A DNA stretch of 64,000 bases from Neptunomonas antarctica. Lineage in GTDB: Bacteria; Pseudomonadota; Gammaproteobacteria; Pseudomonadales; Balneatricaceae. The stretch covers positions 868,001 through 932,000 of the forward strand of contig NZ_LJSI01000053.1 in the NCBI RefSeq assembly GCF_001305295.1, in the 5' to 3' direction. The notes under the pieces are model-generated. The model was not told the origin of the DNA. It saw only the letters and a list, made by a program, of their open reading frames with translations, and made no database searches. Shown here piece after piece: positions 45,325-54,327 of the stretch (positions are counted from its first letter, which is position 1; each line of letters opens with the position of its first letter). The translations under genes were made by a program, and so were the position numbers.

Positions 45325-48123
45325 ATGCTAAATGGTTGTAATATAAGCTCAAAAATATCACTAGTTAATTCTTTCAAGAAAAAGTGTGCATTAGTATGTC
45401 TCAGCTTTTTGGTATTGCCAGGCTGTCAGGCGGATAAAACGGATATCGAATACGTTGATTCGGCCAAAAAGTTTGCTGTTGCTGGTGACATGAAATCTTA
45501 TGAGATTTATTTGAAAAACGCTTTGCAGCTTAATCCGGACAATGTAGAAGCAAGGGTCCTATTGGGAAAGCGGTATTTATCAGCTCAGATGGGCGCTTTG
45601 GCCGAAAAAGAATTTCAGCGGGCTATTGACGCTGGGTTTGAGCGTGCTGGCATCTTAGCTGAGATCTTACAATCCAAGTATTATGAATTTCAATATAATG
45701 AAATTATCGAGATCCCATTGAGTGAGGTTGCCCTCGAGGGTGAAGATAAGGCCCGAGCATATTTGTATCACGGGCTTGCTAACCTTAATTTGAATAAAAA
45801 ATGGGAAGCTGAAGCAGATTTTAAAGATGCAGCCAGTGTTGGTGGGGAATCTCCTTCTGTGATTTTAGCTCAGTCCTACGTATTATCCTTAGAGTTGAAG
45901 TATGAAGATGCCCAAAACCTGCTGGGTGGACTGATTGTAAAAAAACCTGACAATACCGAAGCGCATATACTTTCCAGTCGTTTATTCGAGATTTCCGGCG
46001 ATTATGATAAAGCCATTGATGCAGCCAATAAAGCCATAGCGCTTGAGCCTTCAAGGCTTAAGTTGTATGTTTTCGCAGCAAAAAACTATATTAATAATAA
46101 ACAGTTGGATCTGGCAGAGCAGTATCTGGATAAGGTTTTGAAGGCGGCTCCTAATCATTTGTTATCCAATTTAATGAAAGCCAATTTGCGACTACAGGCT
46201 AAAGATTGGGAAGGTGCTAAAAGTGCAGCTCAGGTTGTGCTGGCTCAGAATCAATTAAAGGAAGCATTGCTGATCGCAGGGATATCCGATTTTTATTTAC
46301 AAAATTGGGAGCTTGCACGAAATAATTTGAACATGGTTAAAGCTTCTTTGAAGCCAGATCATTTAGCGCACCGTTTGCTCGCGTTTGCAGAATCAAAATT
46401 GGGATATGAGCAATCAGCTGATTCTATTCTAAACTCAATGGGTAAAGTGCAAGCTCATGATGGAAAATTATTATCCTTTTTTGGTGGCGAATTCCTTAAA
46501 GAAGGGCGTAGAGATGAGGCGGTAAAGGTTTTTTCCGCTGCCGCTGCCGCGGATCCTGAAGATTTGAAAATATTATCAGCATTAGGACTGTTAAAACTCG
46601 AACAAAATGATCCAAGTGGGATAGTAGACCTGGAAAAAGTGTTAGAAAGTGATGTTTCTTCCTCTTGGGCTCGGGCAGCCATTGTAAGGAATCATCTGCA
46701 GAATGGTCGCAATGATGAGGCGATTGAAGTTGCTCAGGCTTCAGTGGATTCGGCACCTGAAAAGAAAGAAGGGTATTTGTTATTAGCCAATGTTTTTGCA
46801 GAGTTGAAAGATATTACGAAAGCAAAAGATCTTCTGAATCAGGCTCTTGAAAAAGAAGGAGATAATAAAACTGTATATCAACGTCTATTCCAAATCGCCG
46901 TTGCTGAAAAAAGTTTTGAAGCAGCCGCTATGTTTAATAGCAAGGTGCTTGAAGCTGAGCCTGCGAATAAAGTAGCGCTTATGAATAAGTATCGTTTAGG
47001 CAAGGCCGCAGGTGATACCACTGATGCGATACAGGCTATTGAAGCTGTCCTTAAAGATAATAAGAACAATGAAGAGTTACAGCTTTTGTCCGCACTGCTC
47101 TATATCGACTCGGGTAATCGGGAAAAGGGCTTTTCAGCGTTGAAAAGCATAAAGACAACCTCCTCATTTTATGATAACGCTCAGGCTGCGTTAGGGGGAG
47201 TCTATGCAAGAGAAAGGGAATATGAACAAGCGATACCCTATTTTAGGGAGTGGGTTGTAACAAGTCCGGCTATGCTTACAGCGCATCAGGCACTTATTAC
47301 TGCGCAAATAAAAGCAGGCAAGTTAGAAGACGCGTTAGCGTCAAATCAACTGGCATTGCAGCAGCTACCAGACAATCGCCTCTTAGAGCTTAGTGAAATT
47401 AGAGTATTACTGGATTTAGGTAATAAGGACCAGGGGCTCAATAAAGCTAAAATTTTTAAATCTAAATATTCCGAGAGTCCAGAGCTTGATTTCAGTTTGG
47501 GGCAGTTTTTTGCAAGAAATAAAGACTATTCAGAATCATTGGGTTATTTTCAGGCAGCGCATCGTCAGGCAGGTACCAGTCGTTCGGTAATAGCTGTTGC
47601 TGAAATCCAAAATATTATGGGTCAAAAAGAAAATGCTACTAAATTGCTGACCGAGTGGCTAAATGAAAAGCCAAACGATCAGGTGGTGAGGCTTTATTTG
47701 GCTAATGCCAGTTCTACTAGTGACCAAAATAATGCTATTGAGCAGTACCGTAAACTTATTGAACTAGATGGAAATAATTACATAGCTTTGAATAATTTAG
47801 CATGGTTGCTTGGTGAGAAAGGAAATCTGACAGAGGCAATTTTACATGCAGAATCAGCAGTGAATTTGCAGCCTAAAAATGCGCAAGCATTGGATACGTT
47901 GGGTTTTTTATTGCTGAGGGCTGGTGATATAGCCAAGGCCAAAGATGTATTAGAAAGTGCGCATATGCTTGATAAGTTGGATTCAACCGTTGCTTACCAT
48001 TATGCATTATCGTTGAAAGAAAATGGTGATATGGCCGCGGCTGCAGGAATATTACGATCGTTGCCCGCGCAAGACTTCCCGGAAGCTCAGGCGGCGAAGA
48101 CTTTGTTAAATGAAATCGAATAA
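45325..48123 (+). CDS. prsT: PEP-CTERM system TPR-repeat lipoprotein PrsT
   Basis: A 932-residue lipoprotein. The signal sequence ends in the lipobox LPGC (C34), and the mature part is a solenoid of about 20 tetratricopeptide repeats (for instance YVDSAKKFAVAGDMKSYEIY, then YLKNALQLNPDNVEARVLLG). The length and organisation are those of PrsT, which is normally encoded with PrsK and PrsR. Probable role: outer-membrane or periplasmic scaffold for the exosortase or export machinery. AAGGA at 45314-45318 is the ribosome site. The gene directly precedes the PEP-CTERM substrate. Confidence 0.94.
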   Translation: MLNGCNISSKISLVNSFKKKCALVCLSFLVLPGCQADKTDIEYVDSAKKFAVAGDMKSYEIYLKNALQLNPDNVEARVLLGKRYLSAQMGALAEKEFQRAIDAGFERAGILAEILQSKYYEFQYNEIIEIPLSEVALEGEDKARAYLYHGLANLNLNKKWEAEADFKDAASVGGESPSVILAQSYVLSLELKYEDAQNLLGGLIVKKPDNTEAHILSSRLFEISGDYDKAIDAANKAIALEPSRLKLYVFAAKNYINNKQLDLAEQYLDKVLKAAPNHLLSNLMKANLRLQAKDWEGAKSAAQVVLAQNQLKEALLIAGISDFYLQNWELARNNLNMVKASLKPDHLAHRLLAFAESKLGYEQSADSILNSMGKVQAHDGKLLSFFGGEFLKEGRRDEAVKVFSAAAAADPEDLKILSALGLLKLEQNDPSGIVDLEKVLESDVSSSWARAAIVRNHLQNGRNDEAIEVAQASVDSAPEKKEGYLLLANVFAELKDITKAKDLLNQALEKEGDNKTVYQRLFQIAVAEKSFEAAAMFNSKVLEAEPANKVALMNKYRLGKAAGDTTDAIQAIEAVLKDNKNNEELQLLSALLYIDSGNREKGFSALKSIKTTSSFYDNAQAALGGVYAREREYEQAIPYFREWVVTSPAMLTAHQALITAQIKAGKLEDALASNQLALQQLPDNRLLELSEIRVLLDLGNKDQGLNKAKIFKSKYSESPELDFSLGQFFARNKDYSESLGYFQAAHRQAGTSRSVIAVAEIQNIMGQKENATKLLTEWLNEKPNDQVVRLYLANASSTSDQNNAIEQYRKLIELDGNNYIALNNLAWLLGEKGNLTEAILHAESAVNLQPKNAQALDTLGFLLLRAGDIAKAKDVLESAHMLDKLDSTVAYHYALSLKENGDMAAAAGILRSLPAQDFPEAQAAKTLLNEIE

Positions 48124-48165
48124 AGAGTAAAATTAAGTTTTTTCCATTATTTTTCATTAGAAAGT

Positions 48166-48182
48166 TGTCAGGTTTTTTTACA
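48166..48182 (+). promoter_or_regulatory. 17-bp upstream element (PrsR/PEP-CTERM box candidate), copy 1
   Basis: TGTCAGGTTTTTTTACA, 65 bases upstream of the GG of the sigma-54 promoter of the PEP-CTERM gene. The same 17 bases occur once more, at 58285. Family knowledge: PrsR is named the PEP-CTERM-box response regulator and is a sigma-54 activator, so an enhancer site at this distance is expected. Confidence 0.7.
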
Positions 48183-48245
48183 TTTTTCGAATTTTAAATA
48201 AGGGTATAAATAAAATATCATTTAAAATCAACAATTTGTAAAAGT

Positions 48246-48262
48246 GGCACGGTATCTGCTTA
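48246..48262 (+). promoter_or_regulatory. Sigma-54 promoter of the PEP-CTERM gene
   Basis: TGGCACGGTATCTGCTT has the invariant GG (48247-48248) and GC (48259-48260) exactly 10 bases apart and a full TGGCAC -24 element. Transcription should start near 48272, about 48 bases before the ATG. Confidence 0.85.
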
Positions 48263-48319
48263 TTCTAGTTAGGCGCTAAATAAGCGTAATATATCTAAAC
48301 TTATTATAGGGAAAGGGAT

Positions 48320-49228
48320 ATGAAAATTTTTAATAAAACAGCCATCGCATTAGCTTTAGTTCTCGGAGCTAGTTCATCCGTATATGCTAGCCCAATGCAG
48401 CTTGATCTTTCGAGTTTTGGTGGTAATCAGCATGATGCAGGTCGTTTCATTGGAACGGCTGATGCGAATTCTTCAACGGCAACTTTTACAGAGTTTGGTT
48501 TTAGCCAGATGTTGGCTACATCTGCATATGATATGACAGACGGTTCTCTGTTAGGATCGTTTTATGATACCAATATTCCAGCTGAACTAGCTGCCCTTGG
48601 TGTTCCTACCAGTGGCATTGCGATGGATGGCGTAACTACAGTTAACCTGGCTTCGCCACTTTGTGCTGCTGGTGGTGGTCAATGTGACATTGATGCATTG
48701 AGCCCTATCGTTCCTCCTTTGGCATCAGATAACGAAGGTTTCCTTCAGACTTGGGATTTGCAAGTAGCGTATCATTTTGATGGTACATTAACGGCAGCTG
48801 GTCCGTCGTACACAGGGGGTACTTTTGAGGTATTCTTTAACTCCTTCCTTGATGATAACTTAGATGCTCTGGCTTTTTCCGGAACGCTGACAGGCTCTAC
48901 TCTTAGTGCCGCCAATCTGGACCTGTTTTTTGATATTACATTCGCTGCTGATAATTTCCTGAATATTTGGAATGGTTCATCATGGGTGGATGCTCATGAT
49001 GCTATAGCAGCAGGTGATGTGCCAACGTTGGCGCTTGATACGAATGTTAATCCACCAATCCCAACATTAGATCAGCTTCTTTTAGTGGGTGATAGTGCTA
49101 TTCGCCAGACCACATTGGATGGTTCTGTAACTGCGAATATTCCTGAACCTGCTTCAATTGCATTGTTTGGTCTTGGATTGTTAGGTTTTGGTGCCGCTTC
49201 TAGAAAGAGAAAAGCAGCACAGGCTTAA
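48320..49228 (+). CDS. PEP-CTERM sorting-domain protein (exosortase A substrate)
   Basis: A 302-residue secreted protein. A signal peptide (IALALVLGASSSVYAS, cleavage near residue 23) starts it, and a canonical PEP-CTERM tail ends it: P275-E-P277, hydrophobic IALFGLGLLGFGAA, then the basic cluster RKRK. The mature part is acidic, rich in Ser, Thr, Ala and Asp, with one probable disulphide pair (PLCAAGGGQCDI). It has no known catalytic domain. XrtA should cut at the PEP motif and anchor or release the protein. It has its own sigma-54 promoter and terminator, so it is a monocistronic, PrsR-controlled gene. Confidence 0.95.
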   Translation: MKIFNKTAIALALVLGASSSVYASPMQLDLSSFGGNQHDAGRFIGTADANSSTATFTEFGFSQMLATSAYDMTDGSLLGSFYDTNIPAELAALGVPTSGIAMDGVTTVNLASPLCAAGGGQCDIDALSPIVPPLASDNEGFLQTWDLQVAYHFDGTLTAAGPSYTGGTFEVFFNSFLDDNLDALAFSGTLTGSTLSAANLDLFFDITFAADNFLNIWNGSSWVDAHDAIAAGDVPTLALDTNVNPPIPTLDQLLLVGDSAIRQTTLDGSVTANIPEPASIALFGLGLLGFGAASRKRKAAQA

Positions 49229-49243
49229 TAAGTAGTACTGATT

Positions 49244-49271
49244 AAAAAGGAGCTAATTAGCTCCTTTTTTT
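49244..49271. terminator. Bidirectional terminator after the PEP-CTERM gene
   Basis: AAAAAGGAGC and GCTCCTTTTT are perfect complements (49244-49253 and 49260-49269) with the 6-base loop TAATTA and T/A tracts on both sides. It also covers the 3' end of the convergent ThiF-like gene, whose stop lies inside it. Confidence 0.92.
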
Positions 49272-50121
49272 ATTTCAGTAATATTCTTTCTGCAATGCGT
49301 AATGTAATTTTTTGTAGAGGGTTTTTGTTTCCGCCGGGCCTCCATGTTTTTGTAAGTTTATTTTTGTATGCATCAAAATGTAACCCGTAGGGTGCCGCAA
49401 TCACATCTCCTCTTTTTAATAGAATCTTAAGCGCATTTGAACCTGCTATTCCCGCACACAAGTCAACAGCCATTGGAGTTGAAGGGCCTTTTTTGGCCTT
49501 GAAATCGGCGCGTGTCATATCGACGAGGTAAGATTTTTGCAGCATTGAAGGCGATAACCCGATTAAAAAGCGTATCAATTGCTGTTCTTCTGTATGTCCT
49601 TCTAAACAAAAATAATCTTCAAAAGAGAGCTTTCCAGGCAGGAATGCTAAAAAAGCACAGCCCATGCCTAAGGGTGCTGCAGTAATGGCGGGGATTTTTT
49701 TCTCGGCGCATTTACGAAAGGCAAGTTTTCTGGCATCAAGAGCGAAAAAATCTAAACTATCGACGTACAAGTCTACACCCTCAAGAAATTCATCAATGTT
49801 GTTGCTATCAACGCCTGTTGGAAAGGAGCGTATGTCAGATGAGGGGTTTATATCAAAAACTTTATCGCGCATAACATTTAATTTTTCTTTGCCGACAGTA
49901 CTCATCAAAGCCCCGTTTTGTCGATTCATGTTATGAACTTCAAAGGAATCAAAATCAGAAATATTGAAGTTGGCGATACCCAGTCGTGCAAGTGTGACTA
50001 AATGAGCCCCGCCCACTCCACCCAGGCCGGCTATGGCTACTCTTTTATTGCGTAATAGATTTTGTTCGTCCTCCGTAACCCATCCAATGTTTCTTGATAC
50101 GGCTGAATCATAGTTGTACAT
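49270..50121 (-). CDS. ThiF/E1-like adenylyltransferase family protein
   Basis: A 283-residue protein with an E1-like Rossmann fold. The ATP loop is AGLGGVGG (31-38), D56/D58 lie in ISDFDSFEVHN, and N64, R67 and Q68 (NMNRQ) complete the adenylation site. A catalytic cysteine for thioester formation is not obvious. Relatives adenylate the C-terminus of small ubiquitin-like or sulfur-carrier proteins. No such carrier is visible nearby, so the partner is unknown. It is convergent with the PEP-CTERM gene and divergent from the phosphatase. Confidence 0.85.
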   Translation of the reverse strand: MYNYDSAVSRNIGWVTEDEQNLLRNKRVAIAGLGGVGGAHLVTLARLGIANFNISDFDSFEVHNMNRQNGALMSTVGKEKLNVMRDKVFDINPSSDIRSFPTGVDSNNIDEFLEGVDLYVDSLDFFALDARKLAFRKCAEKKIPAITAAPLGMGCAFLAFLPGKLSFEDYFCLEGHTEEQQLIRFLIGLSPSMLQKSYLVDMTRADFKAKKGPSTPMAVDLCAGIAGSNALKILLKRGDVIAAPYGLHFDAYKNKLTKTWRPGGNKNPLQKITLRIAERILLK

Positions 50122-50431
50122 GGCTTCACCAAAATCCTTCCCTTGTTGGGGATATTAAGTTTTTGTATAAGTAAGTGTAGACTTTAATTGTTGCTGCTAA
50201 CAGGTGACTTTGAATCGCTTAAATCAATAGCCTTTGTATTGTGTATGAGAGTGTTACTACATCCTAAATATATAATATTGCTACTCTGGTTTGATAGAAA
50301 GTTAATGATCCGCCAAAAGGTGGGTAGTGTTACGTTATCGTTCTTTATAATGTTAATATTGATGAATAATAGATTGTTTCAATATAGTGCCAGTGTGTGA
50401 ATGAAGTAAACACTAATAAAAGGCGTGATTC
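50122..50431. other. 310-base spacer between ThiF-like gene and phosphatase
   Basis: AT-rich. It contains a 70-codon frame (50188-50400, plus) with no ribosome site and no recognisable product, judged spurious. Promoters for the divergent genes are presumably here; no clear -35/-10 or GG-N10-GC site was found. Confidence 0.4.
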
Positions 50432-50959
50432 TTGTTTTCTAAAATAATTAAAAAATATTTTTCAAATAAGCCTGTTGTGAAAATTCTGGTAGTTTGCCTT
50501 GAGAATATTTGTCGATCTCCCGTTGTTGAGGGCGTACTTAACCAAGAAATTTCTCGGCAAGGTCTTGAGGGGCTGGTAAGAGTCGATTCGGCAGGTGCCC
50601 GTGTGTCAATGCTCCGATCTAGACCTGATGTTCGGGCAGTGAAAGTTGTCAGTCGTCATGGCGTTGATATTAGTGGGGGACGTGCACGGCAAATTAGCGG
50701 CAGTGACTTTATTGATTATGATTTAATTTTTGCTGTGGATAAGCAGGTATTGGATATGCTTCTCACTGTTTGTCCAGCGACGTGTCAGAGTAAGGTGACG
50801 CTTTTAATGGGTTTTGTAGGGGGGAGTGGAGATATTCCCGATCCCTACTTTGGCAATGAGAAGGGGTTTGAGAAAATTGTAGAGTTAATAGAGGGTGTGA
50901 GTCATGATTTTATTAGACAGGTAAAAGTTGATTTCGCATCAAAAATTAACCATAAATAG
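50432..50959 (+). CDS. Low-molecular-weight protein-tyrosine phosphatase (Wzb/Etp-like)
   Basis: A 175-residue phosphatase. The P-loop is VCLENICRSP with nucleophile C22 and R28; the general acid is D137 (IPDPYFG). It would dephosphorylate the tyrosine autokinase encoded at 449, the usual Wzb/Wzc partnership, although the genes are 49 kb apart. The P-loop glycine of the common CxGNICRS is replaced by glutamate (E24), which may change activity. The start is TTG at 50432 with AAGG upstream (50419-50423). The C-terminus is longer than in typical 145-155-residue members, mainly because of a 15-residue N-terminal extension. Confidence 0.87.
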   Translation: MFSKIIKKYFSNKPVVKILVVCLENICRSPVVEGVLNQEISRQGLEGLVRVDSAGARVSMLRSRPDVRAVKVVSRHGVDISGGRARQISGSDFIDYDLIFAVDKQVLDMLLTVCPATCQSKVTLLMGFVGGSGDIPDPYFGNEKGFEKIVELIEGVSHDFIRQVKVDFASKINHK

Positions 50960-51056
50960 AAATTAATCTTATGTAAAAACCCGCAATGTATTTTTATTAG
51001 ACTAGAATGAACAGAAGAAGAGATTCAGAAAAGTAGTTTAAGCGGAGTTTGGTGTT

Positions 51057-51800
51057 ATGGCTATTTCAATTGCCGACAATTTTCAAAAGTATTTTTCCGT
51101 GCAATTTGCTAATAACAAAGAGCTTATAGATAAAGTATATAGCATTCGTTATCGTGTTTATTGTGAGGAGTTTGGGTATGAATCGTTAGATGATTTCCCT
51201 GACGATAAGGAATCAGATTCCTTTGATGCTTTTTCGTTGCATTGTTTGATTACACATAAAGAAACTGGTTTGCCGGCAGGTTGTGTCAGGCTTGTACCTG
51301 CTGGCCTTCAAACTTTACTGCCGTTTGAGGAGTATTGTTTTGATAGCCTGGATCATGAGTTTATAGATGGCTTGAATGTGGAGCGCCAAACTGTTTGCGA
51401 GATCTCAAGACTGGCTGTTGATGGAGCATTCCGTCGCAGGCCGCACGAGGAAAAAGATCGCTTTGGTTCTGTTCATGGATTTAAGTTTGCAGCTGAAGAG
51501 CAGCGTGTTTTTCCTTTGATAGCGGTGTCTGCTTTTCTTGCAGCTATGTCGCTGACAGTATTGACCGGTAGAACTAATGTTTTTGCTATGATGGAACCGT
51601 TTTTGCCTCGATTGTTACGTAAGTCAGATATGCACTTTAATCGAGCAGGTAATGATATAGATTATCATGGGATTAGAGCACCATATTTTGGTGCTACTCA
51701 ATCGGCCGTAGAAAGTATGAGGCCTGAATTAAAGGAATTGTACGACGCAATTCATGCCAGTATTGGCGAGGAGTACTCCGCTTACGTCGCGTCCAAATGA
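51057..51800 (+). CDS. PEP-CTERM/exosortase-associated acyltransferase
   Basis: A 247-residue GNAT-like protein related to autoinducer (homoserine lactone) synthases. YSIRYRVYCEEFGYES is the family opening, LHCLITHKETGLPAGCVRLVP the central strand and EISRLAVDGAFRRR the acyl-site region (about residues 116-129). It is the exosortase-associated acyltransferase family, whose substrate is unknown; an N-acyl amino acid or acyl-homoserine-lactone-like product is possible. GGAG (51042-51045) gives a ribosome site. It is 97 bases after the phosphatase. Confidence 0.92.
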   Translation: MAISIADNFQKYFSVQFANNKELIDKVYSIRYRVYCEEFGYESLDDFPDDKESDSFDAFSLHCLITHKETGLPAGCVRLVPAGLQTLLPFEEYCFDSLDHEFIDGLNVERQTVCEISRLAVDGAFRRRPHEEKDRFGSVHGFKFAAEEQRVFPLIAVSAFLAAMSLTVLTGRTNVFAMMEPFLPRLLRKSDMHFNRAGNDIDYHGIRAPYFGATQSAVESMRPELKELYDAIHASIGEEYSAYVASK

Positions 51801-51820
51801 TACTTATGAGAAAAGTATTT

Positions 51821-52216
51821 TTAATTTGTCTTTAGCTTCTTACGCATCAGGCGTTGGTAAAGTGGAATTATGAATACTAAAGACGCACCTAACGTGTCTA
51901 GTGCAACATCTGACATTGAAGCATATCTTCCGGGTACACTTATTTGATGATATTCATCGATAACACCGTAGAGAACAGTAAAGAAAAATGCTGTAAATAT
52001 ATGTGAATAGCGGCGTGAAATATATCTCTTTAAGCTATAGACCCATGCTAACGCAAGGCCAAAGAATAACGGGATATGTAATAGGTTTTGTAAATTGGGT
52101 GTTATCCATAAAAAGGTGCTCTCCAAAATGTTCTCTGGATTGCTGGTGTCACCAGAGATCGATGAGAGCATGAAGATAAATCCCATATATAATATTGGAA
52201 TCGATAGTTTGGACAT
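51821..52216 (-). CDS. VanZ-family membrane protein
   Basis: A 131-residue integral membrane protein with four hydrophobic helices. SIPILYMGFIFMLSSISG opens it, and FFFTVLYGVIDEYHQISVPGRYAS contains the family motif D-E-x-x-Q...P-G-R. The function of VanZ proteins outside vancomycin resistance is not known; they are frequent in exosortase loci. The ATG at 52216 with GAGGGA upstream is preferred over the TTG at 52234. It is convergent with the acyltransferase (20-base gap). Confidence 0.85.
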   Translation of the reverse strand: MSKLSIPILYMGFIFMLSSISGDTSNPENILESTFLWITPNLQNLLHIPLFFGLALAWVYSLKRYISRRYSHIFTAFFFTVLYGVIDEYHQISVPGRYASMSDVALDTLGASLVFIIPLYQRLMRKKLKTN

Positions 52217-52743
52217 TATAAATTTTTCCCTCAATAGGGGTTAACCTTGTAAGTGAACTGAAAAGTATACATGCATGTATTTTGTGTCGGCTTACGATTT
52301 TATTTTTGTTCTAATGATCTCTGGTGGATCCTTCGATAAAATTTCTAATTGGAAACCTAAAGCAATAGCTCCGTGAACAGGATTATGGTGGATAGGACTC
52401 CATGTTTTTTGCCATGAAATAGATTGAACCTAGTAGTGGGATTTCGTTTGATGTCTGTGTGTAATGAGCTTAAGGTACCTGTTTTTATGGTGATGGCATC
52501 TTAGTGTCGTTTAGGCTCACAATATCAGGTGGCAGCATCATTATAAAATAATTTTTAGTCGAAATATGAAAAAATGCGACGTCTGATGTATATTTGCAAT
52601 TCAGTTGCAGGTGATTTAGATGTGGCATTTTAAATCGTCATCGTAATATTTGATCTATACTTACAGTTTAAAGTGCTGAGTTTCATTACATAATGAATCA
52701 TTGATGACTTCAATTCTATCGTAGTTAATTGGGAACACTGTTC
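52217..52743. other. 527-base spacer upstream of the sugar transferase
   Basis: No gene was found. It contains a perfect 14-bp palindrome ATACATGCATGTAT (52267-52280) near the VanZ start, which may be an operator. No GG-N10-GC sigma-54 site could be seen; GGCAGCATCATTAT (52534 region) fails the GC test. The promoter of the sugar-transferase gene must lie here. Confidence 0.4.
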
Positions 52744-54240
52744 ATGGATAAAATTAATACTCATTATGAAGAATCGGAAAAAACTTATGAGACGGAAGGG
52801 CCAAAACTGCCGTCTCCGCGGGTGAAAATGCGATTTTGCCATGGGAAATTCAGAGTTTTTGGGCATTATGTTCATGCTCAGTTCTTATTATTAGCACTAT
52901 TCGAATTCATGTTATTGACCTTGCTTAGCTATCTTGTTCATCTGTCCTTCGCGGTTGTTGATCAGTCTGTTCCGTCATTTTTCGCCAATAGCGCAAGTAT
53001 TTTGTTACCGCCTGTGTTGTTGTCATTTAATTTAGCCGCTATGGGGTTATACGATACCCGCCAAAGACAACGTTTAGTAGGCGTCTTATCTCGCTTGGTC
53101 GTGGCGACTTTTTTTGGGATCAGTATAGCTATCGGTATAAATTATTTTTTCCCTCATACCTATAGTGGATATGCTGTATTGCCTGTTACTGCTTTGGCAT
53201 CGCTTGCAGGGTTAATATTGATAAGAACGTTATTTTATAGTTTTGTTGACGGTAAAGTTCTACGTCGGCGTGTGCTTGTTTTAGGTGCGGGGAAAAGTGC
53301 TTCTTATATCGATAACCTACGTCGTCAGAGCGATATGAGAGGCGTTAATCTATTGGGTTTTATTCAGCTTGATAATGCTGGGAAAAGTGGTATTTCTGCT
53401 GAGAAACTGGTTTCTCCTGGTGATTGTTTGTGTGCTTACGGCTTGAGAAATGATGTTGATGAAATCGTCATCGCATTAGATGATCGTAGGCTAAAATTAC
53501 CGATCAAAGAATTGCTTGATTGTCGCATGAGCGGTATTGATATTATTGATATGCTTGATTTTTTTGAGAGAGAAAGAGGGCTTATTCAATTAGATTTGCT
53601 GTATCCTGGTTGGTTGATTTTCGCTAAAGGTTTTTCTCCTGACGCGTTCCGTACATTGAAAAAACGCATAGTTGACTTGTGTGTTGGCTTGGTTCTACTG
53701 GTCGTATTTTCTCCGTTTATGTTATTGACCACATTGGCGATTCTTCTCGAAAGTCGGGGAAAAGGATCAGTGTTATATCGGCAACAAAGAGTTGGGCGAA
53801 ATGGTGTTGTCTTCAATGTTATTAAGTTCAGAAGTATGAGGTCGGACGCAGAGGCGGATGGTAAGGCTCAATGGGCGAAAAAAGATGATTCCAGAGTTAC
53901 CCGTGTGGGAAATTTTATCAGAAAATATCGTCTGGATGAGTTACCCCAATTGTGGAATGTGCTGGTGGGAGATATGAGTATTGTTGGCCCTCGGCCTGAA
54001 AGACCCGAGTTTGTTTCCAAGCTTAGTCATTTGAATTCGCTATACGATGAAAGGCACCGCCTTAGCCCTGGAGTAACGGGGTGGGCGCAGTTGTGTTACC
54101 CCTATGGTGCTTCTGATGAAGATTCAATTCAGAAACTTCAATATGATCTCTATTACATAAAGAATCATAGTGTTTTTCTGGATATGTACATTCTTATACA
54201 GACAGTAGAAGTTGTACTCTTCAAGAAGGGCTCTCGTTAA
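52744..54240 (+). CDS. XrtA-system initiating sugar transferase (undecaprenyl-phosphate glycosyl-1-phosphate transferase)
   Basis: A 498-residue polyprenyl-phosphate sugar-phosphotransferase. Four N-terminal helices and a CoA-binding-like domain (VLVLGAGKSASYIDNLRR near 178) are followed by the catalytic domain: LKKRIVDLCVGLVLLV, QRVGRNGVVFNVIKFRSMRSD, KYRLDELPQLWNVLVGDMS and VGPRPERPEF. This is the PEP-CTERM/XrtA glycosyltransferase family that primes repeat-unit synthesis on lipid carrier. The ATG at 52744 has GGGA 9 bases upstream; a TTG at 52729 would add five residues. Confidence 0.94.
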   Translation: MDKINTHYEESEKTYETEGPKLPSPRVKMRFCHGKFRVFGHYVHAQFLLLALFEFMLLTLLSYLVHLSFAVVDQSVPSFFANSASILLPPVLLSFNLAAMGLYDTRQRQRLVGVLSRLVVATFFGISIAIGINYFFPHTYSGYAVLPVTALASLAGLILIRTLFYSFVDGKVLRRRVLVLGAGKSASYIDNLRRQSDMRGVNLLGFIQLDNAGKSGISAEKLVSPGDCLCAYGLRNDVDEIVIALDDRRLKLPIKELLDCRMSGIDIIDMLDFFERERGLIQLDLLYPGWLIFAKGFSPDAFRTLKKRIVDLCVGLVLLVVFSPFMLLTTLAILLESRGKGSVLYRQQRVGRNGVVFNVIKFRSMRSDAEADGKAQWAKKDDSRVTRVGNFIRKYRLDELPQLWNVLVGDMSIVGPRPERPEFVSKLSHLNSLYDERHRLSPGVTGWAQLCYPYGASDEDSIQKLQYDLYYIKNHSVFLDMYILIQTVEVVLFKKGSR

Positions 54241-54327
54241 TAATACGTAAAACATCCTCTTGATTAGTTGTCAGGGCGGAGTGCAATTTATTGGCTAATG
54301 CCGGATAAGATGTATTTTACCTGTCGA

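Noticed and set aside
50188-50400. 70-codon open frame between ThiF-like and phosphatase genes
   Set aside because: No ribosome site, no recognisable sequence and intergenic composition.
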